From positions 62,001-126,000 of the forward strand of contig NZ_JAVRHO010000010.1 in NCBI RefSeq assembly GCF_031846515.1: a stretch of DNA of 64,000 bases, written 5' to 3'. How positions within the stretch are numbered: position 1 is the stretch's first letter; every line of letters begins with the position of its first letter. The DNA comes from Autumnicola lenta. GTDB lineage: Bacteria; Bacteroidota; Bacteroidia; Flavobacteriales; Flavobacteriaceae. Positions 23,486-33,600 of this stretch are shown piece after piece. Under the pieces are notes generated by a model. It searched no databases. It was given only the letters and a program-made list of their open reading frames with translations, and was not told the DNA's origin. Both the position numbers and the translations under genes were made by a program.

Positions 23486-24667
23486 ATGAGTCAGGAAATC
23501 AGTAAAAGGTATGCCAGCCGTGGTGTTTCAGCAGGTAAGGAAGATGTTCATAATGCAATTAAAAATGTAGATAAAGGTTTATTTCCTAAAGCTTTCTGCA
23601 AAATTGTACCCGATTTTCTTACGGGAGATGAAGAATTTTGTCTGTTAATGCATGCCGATGGTGCCGGGACAAAATCTTCGCTTGCTTACATGTACTGGAG
23701 GGAAACTGGGGATCTCGGGGTTTGGAAAGGCATTGCGCAAGATGCATTGATAATGAATATCGATGACCTTTTATGTGTTGGTGCTACAGATAAAATTCTG
23801 CTCTCTTCAACGATAGGCAGGAATAAGAATCTTGTCCCCGGCGAAGTTATCTCTGCTATTATAAACGGTACAGAAGAATTAATTGCTGAATTAAAAGAGT
23901 ACGGAGTAGAGATTCACGCCACAGGCGGGGAAACGGCAGATGTTGGAGACCTTGTAAGAACAATAATTGTGGATTCTACGGTCACTGCGAGGATTAAACG
24001 TAGTGATGTAATAGACAATGCAAATATTAAACCCGGAAATGTAATCGTTGGTCTTTCATCTTCGGGGCAGGCATCTTATGAGAAGGAGTATAACGGCGGA
24101 ATGGGAAGTAATGGCCTGACTTCTGCCAGGCATGATGTCTTTTCTAAGGTTCTGGCTGAAAAATATCCGGAAAGTTTTGATAATAGCATTCCTGAAGATC
24201 TCATTTATTCAGGTACAAAATCCCTTACCAATAAAATAGAAGGCGCTCCTCTGGATGCTGGCAAATTGGTGCTTTCCCCTACCCGAACGTATGCGCCTGT
24301 TATCAAGAAAATCCTTCAAAAGTTTCCCAATAAAGAAATCTATGGAATGGTTCATTGCAGTGGAGGAGCACAAACAAAAATTCTTCATTTTGTGGATAAC
24401 CTGCATATCATAAAAGATAATATGTTTGAAGTGCCACCGTTATTCAAACTTATTCAGCAGGAAAGTAAAACTGATTGGAAAGAAATGTACCAGGTTTTTA
24501 ACATGGGACACCGTATGGAGCTCTATGTAGATGAAAAAAATGCAGAAGAGATTATAAATATTTCGAAATCTTTTGATGTTGATGCTAAGATTATTGGAAG
24601 GGTAGAGGCTTCCGAAGAAAAGAAACTGACCATTAAGAGCGAATTTGGTGAATTTTATTATTTCTAA
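23486..24667 (+). CDS. purM: Phosphoribosylformylglycinamidine cyclo-ligase (AIR synthase)
   Basis: 393-residue purine-synthesis enzyme closing the imidazole ring of AIR from FGAM and ATP. The glycine/aspartate-rich ATP region is visible (HADGAGTKSSLAY near residue 54, MNIDDLLCVGA, HATGGETADVGD), and the C-terminal AIRS domain has YGMVHCSGGAQTKILHF. This is the longer Bacteroidetes version (E. coli PurM is 345 residues). Convergent with the ABC ATPase gene, sharing 4 bases at the stop codons. Confidence 0.92.
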   Translation: MSQEISKRYASRGVSAGKEDVHNAIKNVDKGLFPKAFCKIVPDFLTGDEEFCLLMHADGAGTKSSLAYMYWRETGDLGVWKGIAQDALIMNIDDLLCVGATDKILLSSTIGRNKNLVPGEVISAIINGTEELIAELKEYGVEIHATGGETADVGDLVRTIIVDSTVTARIKRSDVIDNANIKPGNVIVGLSSSGQASYEKEYNGGMGSNGLTSARHDVFSKVLAEKYPESFDNSIPEDLIYSGTKSLTNKIEGAPLDAGKLVLSPTRTYAPVIKKILQKFPNKEIYGMVHCSGGAQTKILHFVDNLHIIKDNMFEVPPLFKLIQQESKTDWKEMYQVFNMGHRMELYVDEKNAEEIINISKSFDVDAKIIGRVEASEEKKLTIKSEFGEFYYF

Positions 24668-25332
24668 AAAGATTGTAATGTTCCCTGTCTTAAATAATTA
24701 TAGTTTTCAAGATCCGAAGGCTGCGTGATTTGATAACTGTGACGGTCCTTTATCAGGTAAATTTCATCGGCAATATCCAAAACATGTCGGTACATATGGT
24801 CGGTAATGATAATTGCCTTTTTCTGCCTTGCTTTCTGAAGTATTTCGGAAATGCTTTCTATATAAAGCGGTGATAGATGAGTAAAAGGTTCGTCCAGCAA
24901 TATTATTTCGGAACTGCTGTTCAAGACCAGGAAAATTTCAGTTAGACGACGTTCTCCTCCGGAAAGTTTTCCAAATTGTTCATGAAAATGTTTTTTAAGG
25001 TTAGGGAAATGCGAAATAAATGCTTCCCAGTCGGCATCAAATAAATGAAAAGCTTCTTTCAGGTAGAGGTTCTTGGGAAAAAGAGGATGCTGCGGCAGGT
25101 ATTTTACATTTTTGGAAACATACAAGGGCTTTAGACAAGGTTTGTTGTTTATTTTTAACAGTTTGTTCTTGGGTTTAAGGCTTCCGAAGATGATCTTTAA
25201 TAAGCTGCTTTTCCCGCAGCCATTTGAGCCTAAGAGGCCGGTAATTTTACCTTTTTCAGCTTTCAGATAAATTCCGCTGAGAATTTTTTTCCCGGAGTAA
25301 TTTAATTCCACATTGTCTATTTCCAGCTTCAT
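24664..25332 (-). CDS. ABC transporter ATP-binding protein
   Basis: 222-residue single nucleotide-binding domain. Walker A GLLGSNGCGKSSLL near residue 33, signature LSGGERRLTE near 120, Walker B EIILLDEPFTHLSP near 139 and the switch histidine in IIITDHMYRH are all present. It starts within the last 4 bases of the preceding small membrane-protein gene, so these two form a unit. The transported substrate cannot be predicted; no larger permease is adjacent. Confidence 0.88.
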   Translation of the reverse strand: MKLEIDNVELNYSGKKILSGIYLKAEKGKITGLLGSNGCGKSSLLKIIFGSLKPKNKLLKINNKPCLKPLYVSKNVKYLPQHPLFPKNLYLKEAFHLFDADWEAFISHFPNLKKHFHEQFGKLSGGERRLTEIFLVLNSSSEIILLDEPFTHLSPLYIESISEILQKARQKKAIIITDHMYRHVLDIADEIYLIKDRHSYQITQPSDLENYNYLRQGTLQSF

Positions 25333-25646
25333 ATCGTAGATATTATTAATAAGCAGGCGGCAGTTAAGACCAGATCATAAAACAAAACAACAGCAAAAAG
25401 CCTTCTGCTTCTAAGGCCAAGATTATAATAGAAAACTAGTTTTTCATTTGCAGGAGGCAAAAGCCGTATCCAAAGGAACACTATGCTGGTAATAAAAATT
25501 TTAAACAAGATGATTACATAAGGCGTTATTGCTACGTAAACCATGAAAAAATTGAGCAGGAGTGAAGTAACAATATAACTTTTATAAAATATAAAACCAG
25601 ATTTAAGAGTCTTTCGCATTACCGGTAAATATGCTTGAAAATACAA
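25329..25646 (-). CDS. Small membrane protein paired with an ABC ATPase
   Basis: 105 residues (96 if the ATG at 25619 is used) with three hydrophobic helices, about 28-48, 50-62 and 84-104 of the longer version. No recognised family. Translational overlap with the ABC ATPase gene suggests it is the membrane partner of a minimal exporter, perhaps as a multimer; this is inference from context only. Confidence 0.65.
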   Translation of the reverse strand: MYFQAYLPVMRKTLKSGFIFYKSYIVTSLLLNFFMVYVAITPYVIILFKIFITSIVFLWIRLLPPANEKLVFYYNLGLRSRRLFAVVLFYDLVLTAACLLIISTI

Positions 25647-25732
25647 TTTTTAATCCAAAGATCATGTTTTGTCCTTAATCTGGAAAAATTTAGATGCTTT
25701 CTTTTCCGTCATACAATTCCATGATTTTATCG

Positions 25733-25740
25733 TAAATTTG
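25733..25740 (+). promoter_or_regulatory. -7 element of the prfA promoter
   Basis: TAAATTTG, exact TAnnTTTG, 25 bases before the prfA ATG. Confidence 0.5.
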
Positions 25741-25765
25741 CTAATTCAAAAATCAGAAGGGTTAT

Positions 25766-26842
25766 ATGATTGAGAAGCTTAACATAGTAAAGCAGCGATT
25801 TGATGAAGTAAATGATTTGATCATTCAGCCGGATGTAATTGCCGATCAGAAGCGATATATTGAATTAAATAAAGAGTATAAGGACCTAAGAGCATTAATG
25901 GATGTGCGCGAAGTTTACATGGAACTAACGCAAAATATCCAGGAATCTGAAGAAATCATTGCCGACGGGAGTGATCCTGAAATGACTGAAATGGCAAAAC
26001 TTCAGATGGAAGAGGCTAAGGAACAACTTCCCCAACTGGAAGAAAAGATCAGGATGATGCTCGTCCCAAAAGATCCTGAAGACGCTAAAAACGTGGTAAT
26101 GGAAATACGGGCCGGTACAGGAGGTGACGAAGCAAGTATTTTTGCGGGTGACCTTTACCGCATGTATACCAAGTATGTAGAAAGTAGAGGCTGGAAGCAC
26201 AATATTGTTGATTTTAGTGAGGGTACCAGTGGAGGTTTTAAAGAAATGATTTTTGAAGTTTCCGGAGAAGATGTCTACGGAACTTTAAAATTTGAAGCTG
26301 GAGTCCACCGTGTGCAGCGTGTTCCGCAAACTGAGACTCAGGGTCGCGTACATACCTCTGCAGCTACTGTTATGGTATTACCTGAAGCTGAAGAATTTGA
26401 TGTGGAAATTGATCCAAAGGAAGTTCGGGTAGATTATTTCTGCTCTTCGGGGCCAGGTGGACAGTCTGTAAACACCACTTATTCTGCGGTTCGCTTAACC
26501 CACGAACCAACCGGACTTGTAGCGCAATGCCAGGATCAAAAGTCCCAGCATAAAAATAAGGAGAAAGCATTTAGAGTATTGCGTTCCCGACTTTATGAAA
26601 TGGAGCTTGCGAAGAAAATGGAAGCAGATGCAGCCAAGAGAAATTCAATGGTTTCCAGTGGTGACCGTAGTGCAAAAATCCGAACTTATAATTACTCCCA
26701 GGGACGGGTTACAGACCATAGAATCAATTTAACTTTATATGATCTTTCTAATATAATTAATGGTGATATTCAGAAGATCCTTGATGAACTTCAGTTGGTA
26801 GAGAATACCGAAAAACTCAAGGAGAATTCAGATGTTTTTTAG
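25766..26842 (+). CDS. prfA: Peptide chain release factor 1
   Basis: 358-residue class I release factor, reading UAA and UAG. The catalytic GGQ is in SSGPGGQSVNTTYSAVR near residue 230; the codon-recognition domain includes QRVPQTETQGRVHTSAATV (PxT-type tripeptide PQT), which separates RF1 from RF2 (SPF). The N-terminal helical domain covers about residues 1-95. Methylation of the GGQ glutamine would need PrmC, not in the window. Confidence 0.96.
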   Translation: MIEKLNIVKQRFDEVNDLIIQPDVIADQKRYIELNKEYKDLRALMDVREVYMELTQNIQESEEIIADGSDPEMTEMAKLQMEEAKEQLPQLEEKIRMMLVPKDPEDAKNVVMEIRAGTGGDEASIFAGDLYRMYTKYVESRGWKHNIVDFSEGTSGGFKEMIFEVSGEDVYGTLKFEAGVHRVQRVPQTETQGRVHTSAATVMVLPEAEEFDVEIDPKEVRVDYFCSSGPGGQSVNTTYSAVRLTHEPTGLVAQCQDQKSQHKNKEKAFRVLRSRLYEMELAKKMEADAAKRNSMVSSGDRSAKIRTYNYSQGRVTDHRINLTLYDLSNIINGDIQKILDELQLVENTEKLKENSDVF

Positions 26843-26991
26843 TCAGTGAAGGGTGAAGGGTGAAGAAAAAGAGGAAAGAAAAAAGAAAAATCTAAGAGGA
26901 TAAAGTGAGATTTATTATAAATTAAACTTAATACACGATCATCACAACGGAACTTTAAACTTTTCAAACCTTAAACTTTAAACAAACTTCT

Positions 26992-27810
26992 ATGTCAATT
27001 CAAGAGCTGATAAATCAAATCCATAAGAAAAAGTCTTTTTTGTGTATCGGCTTAGATGTAGACTTGGAAAAAATTCCTTCTTACCTACTATCAGAAGAAG
27101 ATCCTATTTTTGCTTTTAATAAAGCGATTATTGATGCCACCCAGCAATTTGCTGTGGCATACAAACCAAATACTGCTTTTTATGAAGCCTGCGGAATAGA
27201 AGGCTGGAAAGCCCTGCAGAAAACAGTCGATTATCTACACGACAATTATCCCGAAATCTATACCATAGCAGATGCCAAGCGTGGAGATATTGGCAATACT
27301 TCCAGAATGTACGCCAAAACTTTTCTGCTGGATATGGGGTTCGATTCTGTTACCGTGGCGCCTTATATGGGTAAAGATTCGGTAGAGCCTTTTTTAGAAT
27401 TTCAGAACAGGCATACGATCTTACTGGCATTAACGTCTAATGAAGGTGCTTTTGATTTTCAGACCAAAAAGATTGATGATCTTGAACTTTACAAACAGGT
27501 TTTAAAAACTTCCAGAACCTGGAAAAATTCAGAAAATCTTATGTACGTGGTTGGTGCAACAAAAGCCGAATATTTCCAGGAGATAAGAAAAATTGTTCCT
27601 GATAGTTTCTTGTTGGTTCCCGGAGTAGGTGCACAGGGTGGGAAGCTGGAAGAAGTGTGTAAATATGGAATGAATAAAAATATAGGTCTTTTGGTTAATT
27701 CTTCTCGAAAGATAATCTACGCTTCAGATTCTTCCAATTTTGCTGAAGTTGCCGGTGCCAAGGCAGAAGTTCTTCAGAAACAAATGGAAGAGGAGCTAAA
27801 GCAACTTTAA
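26992..27810 (+). CDS. pyrF: Orotidine 5'-phosphate decarboxylase (type 2)
   Basis: 272-residue pyrimidine enzyme forming UMP from OMP. The catalytic DAKRGDIGNTSRMYAKTF segment near residue 88 carries the Lys-Asp network; the type 2 subfamily is indicated by length and by LLVPGVGAQGG near 204 as the phosphate-binding loop. The start is followed by FLCIGLDVDLEKIP, the substrate-contacting first strand. Six bases separate its stop from the next ATG, suggesting cotranscription with the BtuF-like gene. Confidence 0.95.
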   Translation: MSIQELINQIHKKKSFLCIGLDVDLEKIPSYLLSEEDPIFAFNKAIIDATQQFAVAYKPNTAFYEACGIEGWKALQKTVDYLHDNYPEIYTIADAKRGDIGNTSRMYAKTFLLDMGFDSVTVAPYMGKDSVEPFLEFQNRHTILLALTSNEGAFDFQTKKIDDLELYKQVLKTSRTWKNSENLMYVVGATKAEYFQEIRKIVPDSFLLVPGVGAQGGKLEEVCKYGMNKNIGLLVNSSRKIIYASDSSNFAEVAGAKAEVLQKQMEEELKQL

Positions 27811-27816
27811 TCCGCT

Positions 27817-28605
27817 ATGGAATTTACAGATCAACTCCAACGGAAGATCAAAATTCCTGAAAATCCAAAACGTGTTATCTCCTTAGTACCAAGTCAAACC
27901 GAGTTATTAATTGATCTTGGATTGGAGGATCGTATTTCAGGTATTACTAAATTCTGTGTTCATCCTGTTGGTTTGCGGAAGAGGAAACCAATTGTTGGAG
28001 GGACAAAATCTGTTCATTTGGAGAGGATAAAAGCGCTGCAACCAGATCTTATTCTTTGCAATAAAGAGGAAAACACGGAAAAAATGGTACTGGAACTCGA
28101 AAAAATAGCTCCCGTCCATGTTTCATTTATTGTAACCCTGGAGGGTGCTTTTGATTTAATGCAACAGTACGGAGAAATTTTTAAAAAGGAATTGCTGGTT
28201 GAAAAAATGATTTCAGCAGTTCGAAATAAGAAAAAAGAAGTTGAGCATAAAGTTGAAGGAAAGAGAATAAAAAAAGTCGCTTACTTCATTTGGAAAGATC
28301 CGTTAATGGTAGCTGGAAATAATACATTCATAAACGAATTGTTGGAGCTTAACGGATTCAAAAATGAATTTTCCGGCAGGTATCCCGAAACTAATTTTAA
28401 GGAGTTACAAAATCTCGATTTGGATCTTATTCTTCTTTCTTCAGAACCTTATCTTTTTAGGGACAAACATAAAGAATTATTTAAAGACATAGAAGCAGAA
28501 GTACTGCTGGTAGATGGAGAATTCTTTAGTTGGTATGGCAGCCGACTTATAAAGGCAATGGATTATTTTTTAACGCTTCAGGACCACGCGTCGATTTCAC
28601 GGTAA
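27817..28605 (+). CDS. BtuF-like metallo/cobalamin-binding protein without signal peptide
   Basis: 262-residue protein of the helical-backbone substrate-binding fold. RVISLVPSQTELLIDLGLEDRISGITKFCVHP near residue 18 is the classical BtuF/FhuD opening; LQPDLILCNKEENT and FIWKDPLMVAGNNTFINELL continue the pattern. There is no signal sequence or lipobox, so it appears cytosolic, which is unusual for this fold but seen in flavobacterial homologues. It may bind cobalamin; note the B12-dependent IcmF 2 kb downstream. Its 3' end overlaps the converging small gene by 28 bases. Confidence 0.78.
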   Translation: MEFTDQLQRKIKIPENPKRVISLVPSQTELLIDLGLEDRISGITKFCVHPVGLRKRKPIVGGTKSVHLERIKALQPDLILCNKEENTEKMVLELEKIAPVHVSFIVTLEGAFDLMQQYGEIFKKELLVEKMISAVRNKKKEVEHKVEGKRIKKVAYFIWKDPLMVAGNNTFINELLELNGFKNEFSGRYPETNFKELQNLDLDLILLSSEPYLFRDKHKELFKDIEAEVLLVDGEFFSWYGSRLIKAMDYFLTLQDHASISR

Positions 28606-28766
28606 TTTAATCTACGCAATTCCCCTAAGATTTTTTTCGCCCGGGAATTGAGTTTATTGCTTTCTTCTTTGTCATAAAGTGCGGACTTGTATGCTTTATA
28701 CATAAGCTCCTTATATTTTTCACAAAGCCGCTCCTCCCGATTCTTTTTTGTAAAAATTCTAAACAT
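28578..28766 (-). CDS. Lacal_2735-like small protein
   Basis: 62-residue charged helical protein starting MFRIFTKKNREERLCEKYKE, with the pattern KYxxLMxxAYK...S..D...S...A..IL.E....., matching the flavobacterial Lacal_2735 family of unknown function. An exact TAACTTTG -7 element lies on the minus strand at 28786-28793, 19 bases upstream, indicating its own promoter. Confidence 0.72.
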   Translation of the reverse strand: MFRIFTKKNREERLCEKYKELMYKAYKSALYDKEESNKLNSRAKKILGELRRLNYREIDAWS

Positions 28767-28785
28767 AATTCATTTTATTCACTTA

Positions 28786-28793
28786 CAAAGTTA
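28786..28793 (-). promoter_or_regulatory. -7 element for the Lacal_2735-like gene
   Basis: TAACTTTG on the minus strand, exact TAnnTTTG, 19 bases before the ATG. Confidence 0.5.
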
Positions 28794-28897
28794 ACCGGCA
28801 GCTGCCTTAAGATTTACTAACTTACAGTTAACATTGTGGTAAAAAGCGGAGGAATAATGTGAATTCTGTTAATTATCACTAAAATAAGAAGCTGTGT

Positions 28898-29602
28898 CTA
28901 ATCCTGTAAAGCAAAAACCTTTTGTAGTAAGGCTGTGGTTCTTGAAGCAGCCTGCTCCCTGATTTGTTTTTCTTCTACAGCAATCATTGTAAATACACCA
29001 TTTAAAGCTTCCCGCGTAACATAATCCGGTAAGTCAGGATTTACTCTGGAGGTGAGTGGTAAGCTGTTATATCTTTGGATAAGATTACCCCAAACCTGGG
29101 TAGCACCTACTTTATCTAAAGAATTCTCAATGACGGGATTAAATTTAGAATATAATGCAGTTTCTGTTTTATTGTTCAAATATTGAGTGGCAGCATTATC
29201 ATCACCTAAAAGTATATTCCGTGCATCTGTAAAAGTGATTTCCTGTACTGCATTTACAAAAATAGGTGTCGCTTCCTGAACTGCATCTTCTGCAGCCCGG
29301 TTAAGTACCTTTAAACCTTCATCTGCCAGTGATCCCAGTCCCACATCCCGTAAAGTCTGGTCTACCTTCTGCAATTCCGGAGGTAATGTAATTCGTACAA
29401 GTTCATTTCTGAAGAAACCATCTTCCTGAGTCAGCTTGGTTACTTGTTTTTCTATTCCCATGTCCAAAGCCTGTCTAAGACCTGCGGCTATGTCATTATT
29501 GCTCACCCCGTATCCTCCTTGAGGTAGCTGGCTTGCAATATCCTGCAATTCTGCACAGGATGTGAAAATCAATAGTAGACATAGGGAATAATACTTTTTC
29601 AT
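28898..29602 (-). CDS. DUF4197 lipoprotein
   Basis: 234 residues with a lipoprotein signal (LLIFTSC, cysteine near residue 16). The rest is a mostly helical domain with IAAGLRQALDMGIEKQV near 39, GFFRNELVRITLPPEL and RDVGLGSLADEGLKVLNRAAE, the hallmark of DUF4197. Predicted to be anchored in the envelope; function unknown. No overlap with neighbours. Confidence 0.85.
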   Translation of the reverse strand: MKKYYSLCLLLIFTSCAELQDIASQLPQGGYGVSNNDIAAGLRQALDMGIEKQVTKLTQEDGFFRNELVRITLPPELQKVDQTLRDVGLGSLADEGLKVLNRAAEDAVQEATPIFVNAVQEITFTDARNILLGDDNAATQYLNNKTETALYSKFNPVIENSLDKVGATQVWGNLIQRYNSLPLTSRVNPDLPDYVTREALNGVFTMIAVEEKQIREQAASRTTALLQKVFALQD

Positions 29603-29696
29603 AGTTTTCTTTTTTTCAAAGATAGGATAAAATAAAAGCTTTTTATGTTGAAAGGTTTTTCAGCAGGCAGCCTCCAAGAATAGAAGACTGACGAGA

Positions 29697-30548
29697 TTAA
29701 ACAAAAATGATTGTTTTATTGTTGTAAACGAGTGTTTTTCGGGCTATGTGCAATTTTATCCCGCGGGCAAGGACGATTTTTTCCAGATCTCTTCCCTTTA
29801 AAATCAGGTCATTTATAGAGTGACTATGGGAAATACGTGAAATATCCTGTTCTATGATCGGTCCCGCATCCAGCTCTTCGGTAACATAGTGGCTTGTCGC
29901 ACCAATAATTTTCACTCCGCGTTTATAAGCCATGTGATAAGGTTTTGCCCCTGCAAAGGCCGGTAAAAAGGAGTGGTGGATATTAATAATTCGGTTGGGA
30001 AAAGCTTTGATAAGATTGGGTGGTATTATTTGCATATAGCGCGCCAGTACAATAAGATCTATCTTTTCCTTCTGAAGTAATTCCAGGTGACGGGCTTCGG
30101 CTTTTTCTTTTTTACCTTTAAGAACGGGTACATGGTAAAACGGAATATCAAAACTTTCAGCAATAGGTTTAAGGTTCTCGTGATTACTTATAATCATTGG
30201 AATAGTCACATCCAACTCGTTAGATTTATACCTCCCGAGAATATCATAAAGACAGTGATCATACTTAGACACGAAAATTGCCATTTTTAGGGGTGCGCCT
30301 GCGGTGTACATCTGCCACGTCATCTGGTAACGATCTCCTATATTTTGCCTAAACACTTCTTTTATAACCGAAATTTCCGCATTATTAGCAAATTCGCTCT
30401 CCAGTCGCATAAAAAAGATCTTGTTTTCAACATCTACATATTGATCGATATAGATTATATTACCTTTATGCTCATAAATAAAAGAAGTGACGCTGGCGAT
30501 AATCCCTGAGGCATCAGGACAATGTATAAGAAGCGTAATTTTGCTCAT
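29697..30548 (-). CDS. purU: Formyltetrahydrofolate deformylase
   Basis: 283 residues from the ATG at 30548 (a longer open frame to 30806 runs into icmF on the opposite strand and is not credible). PurU hydrolyses 10-formyl-THF to formate and THF, balancing one-carbon pools and supplying formate for PurT. An N-terminal ACT domain (TLLIHCPDASGIIASVTSFI) covers residues 1-80; the formyltransferase fold follows with MAIFVSKYDHCLYDIL, and the catalytic segment NIHHSFLPAFAGAKPYHMAYKRGVKI near 221 supplies Asn-His, with the aspartate in EELDAGPIIEQ. Confidence 0.92.
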   Translation of the reverse strand: MSKITLLIHCPDASGIIASVTSFIYEHKGNIIYIDQYVDVENKIFFMRLESEFANNAEISVIKEVFRQNIGDRYQMTWQMYTAGAPLKMAIFVSKYDHCLYDILGRYKSNELDVTIPMIISNHENLKPIAESFDIPFYHVPVLKGKKEKAEARHLELLQKEKIDLIVLARYMQIIPPNLIKAFPNRIINIHHSFLPAFAGAKPYHMAYKRGVKIIGATSHYVTEELDAGPIIEQDISRISHSHSINDLILKGRDLEKIVLARGIKLHIARKTLVYNNKTIIFV

Positions 30549-30690
30549 AAATGCTGTTTTCAGGCCTAAAATTAGGCATTTTACAGGGTTTTGACTTCTT
30601 ATGAATTTAGTATTATTGAATTCATAAAGAGGTGTAGTGAAAACTACAATTTTCGTAAATTGCAGCATCAAAAAATTGATATTACTGAAA

Positions 30691-33600
30691 ATGGAACAAC
30701 AGAAACCGTATACTCCTGAGAATAAAATACGAATGGTCACAGCCGCTTCACTTTTTGACGGCCACGATGCTGCAATTAATATTATGCGAAGGATCATCCA
30801 GTCCACCGGTGTGGAAGTAATCCACCTGGGTCATGACCGCAGTGTGGAAGAGGTGGTGAACTGTGCCATTCAGGAAGATGCACATGCTATTGCAATGACT
30901 TCCTACCAGGGCGGGCATAACGAGTATTTTAAATACATGCACGATCTTTTAAAGGAAAAAGGTGCTGGTCATATTAAAATCTTTGGCGGTGGCGGCGGAG
31001 TTATTCTCCCGGAAGAAATCAAAGAATTGATGGACTACGGAATTACCCGAATCTACGCTCCGGATGACGGCCGGGAAATGGGGTTGCAGGGAATGATCAA
31101 TGATATGGTGAAGCAGGTAGATAATTCAACGCCTGCGCTACCAAAAGAAGATGCTGTAGAAAAATCACTGAAGGAGAAGAATGTAAACACCATTGCAAGG
31201 CTAATTTCTTTAGCTGAAAATAATCATGAAGAGTTTGAAAAGAGTTTTTCTGAAGTAAAAAAATCCGGAAAAAACATTCCTGTTCTGGGAATTACCGGTA
31301 CAGGAGGCTCCGGGAAATCAAGCCTTGTTGACGAACTGGTAAGGCGTTTTCTAGCTGATTTTCCTGAAAAAAATATCGGAATTGTTTCTGTAGATCCTTC
31401 CAAGAAAAAAACCGGCGGTGCATTGCTTGGAGATAGAATTAGAATGAATTCTATTAATAATCCGCGGGTTTATATGCGCTCTCTGGCCACAAGACAATCC
31501 AATCTCGCCTTGTCCAAACACGTTGCTGAAGCTGTAGAAGTTCTTAAGGTTGCTGAATATGATCTTATTATCCTGGAAACTTCAGGAATTGGGCAGTCAG
31601 ATACAGAAATTCTGGATCATTCTGATGTTTCTTTATATGTAATGACTCCGGAATTTGGAGCCGCAACGCAGCTTGAAAAAATTGACATGCTGGATTTTGC
31701 AGATCTGGTTTCCATTAATAAATTTGATAAACGTGGCGCCCAGGATGCACTGCGGGACGTTAAAAAGCAATACCAGAGAAACCATGCGCTATGGCATGAA
31801 GATGCTGAAAAATTGCCAGTTTTCGGCACTATTGCTTCCCAGTTTAACGATCCCGGCATGAACACGCTTTACAAGCATATCATGGACAAGATCGATGAGA
31901 AAACAGATTCAGAATTGAATTCTACTTTTGAGATCTCACGGGAAATGAGCGAGAAAATTTTTGTTATTCCGCCTAAACGTACCCGCTATTTATCCGAAAT
32001 AGCCGAAAATAACCGCGGCTATGACGAAAAAGCCAAATCTCAGTCAGAAGTAGCACAAAAGCTCTACGGAATTTACAAAACCATAGAATCTGTCACCAGT
32101 GTAAAGCTTGGACTTACCAAATTTGGTCTGGATGAAGAAGCTTTGGAAGAAGCAACTTCAGAAGAAAACAGAGAATTTACAGGCTTGCTAAAAAAAGAGT
32201 TCGATCGGGTAAAGATGGATCTTGATCCTTATAACTGGGAGATCATTCTCGGCTGGGACGAAAAAGTAAATAAATACAGGCAGCCGGTTTATTCCTTCAA
32301 AGTACGGGATAAAGAAATCAAAATCGACACCCATTCCGAATCACTTTCCCATACGCAGGTTCCAAAAGTTGCACTTCCAAAGTATGAAGCCTGGGGGGAT
32401 ATTTTAAGATGGTGCCTTCAGGAAAATGTGCCGGGGGAATTTCCTTATACTGCCGGGCTTTATCCGTTTAAAAGACAGGGAGAAGATCCTACGAGGATGT
32501 TTGCCGGAGAAGGTGGGCCGGAGCGTACCAACAGGAGGTTTCATTATGTAAGTTTAGGTTTGCCGGCAAAACGGCTTTCCACGGCATTCGATTCCGTGAC
32601 GCTTTATGGAAATGATCCCGATCATCGTCCTGATATTTACGGAAAAATAGGAAACGCCGGAGTTTCAATTTGCTGCCTTGATGATGCCAAAAAACTGTAT
32701 TCCGGTTTTGATCTTGCAGATCCAATGACTTCTGTAAGTATGACGATTAATGGACCTGCTCCAATGCTTCTCGGCTTTTTTATGAATGCGGCTATCGATC
32801 AGCAATGTGAAAAATACATCAAGACAAATGAGCTCGAAGATAAAGTTGAAGCAAAGCTGCAGGAGCTTTATAACGATAATGGAATTGACAGGCCATCATA
32901 TAGAGGCGGCCTGCCTGAAGGAAATAACGGTCTGGGATTAATGCTTCTGGGTTTAACCGGAAACCAGATTTTGGATTCTGAAGTTTATGAAGATATTCGT
33001 CAGAAAACACTGAGTTCTGTAAGAGGAACCGTTCAGGCAGATATTCTGAAGGAGGATCAGGCGCAGAATACCTGTATTTTTTCCACGGAATTTGCCTTAA
33101 GATTAATGGGCGATGTTCAGCAATACTTTATTGAAGAACAAGTGCGGAATTTTTATTCGGTTTCCATTTCAGGATATCATATTGCTGAAGCGGGGGCAAA
33201 TCCTATTACACAACTTGCTTTTACTCTATCCAACGGATTTACGTATGTGGAATACTATTTAAGCCGCGGGATGGATATTAACAAATTTGGACCCAACCTG
33301 TCCTTCTTTTTCTCTAATGGAGTAGATCCTGAATATGCGGTTATTGGCCGTGTTGCCAGGAAAATATGGTCCAAGGCATTAAAGCACAAATATGGTGCTA
33401 ATCCACGAGCCCAAATGCTAAAGTATCACATTCAGACTTCCGGTCGTTCCCTGCATGCACAGGAAATAGATTTTAATGATATCAGGACAACCTTGCAGGC
33501 GTTGTATGCTATTTACGACAATTGTAATTCCCTGCACACGAATGCGTACGATGAGGCCATTACCACGCCTACAGAGGCTTCAGTAAGAAGGGCGATGGCA

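Noticed and set aside
30637..30690. 18-codon N-terminal extension of icmF
   Set aside because: The extension is unlike the family; MEQQKPYTPENKIRMVTAAS is a normal IcmF opening.
30549..30806. N-terminal extension of purU
   Set aside because: It would overlap icmF antisense, and the ACT domain starts exactly at the ATG at 30548.
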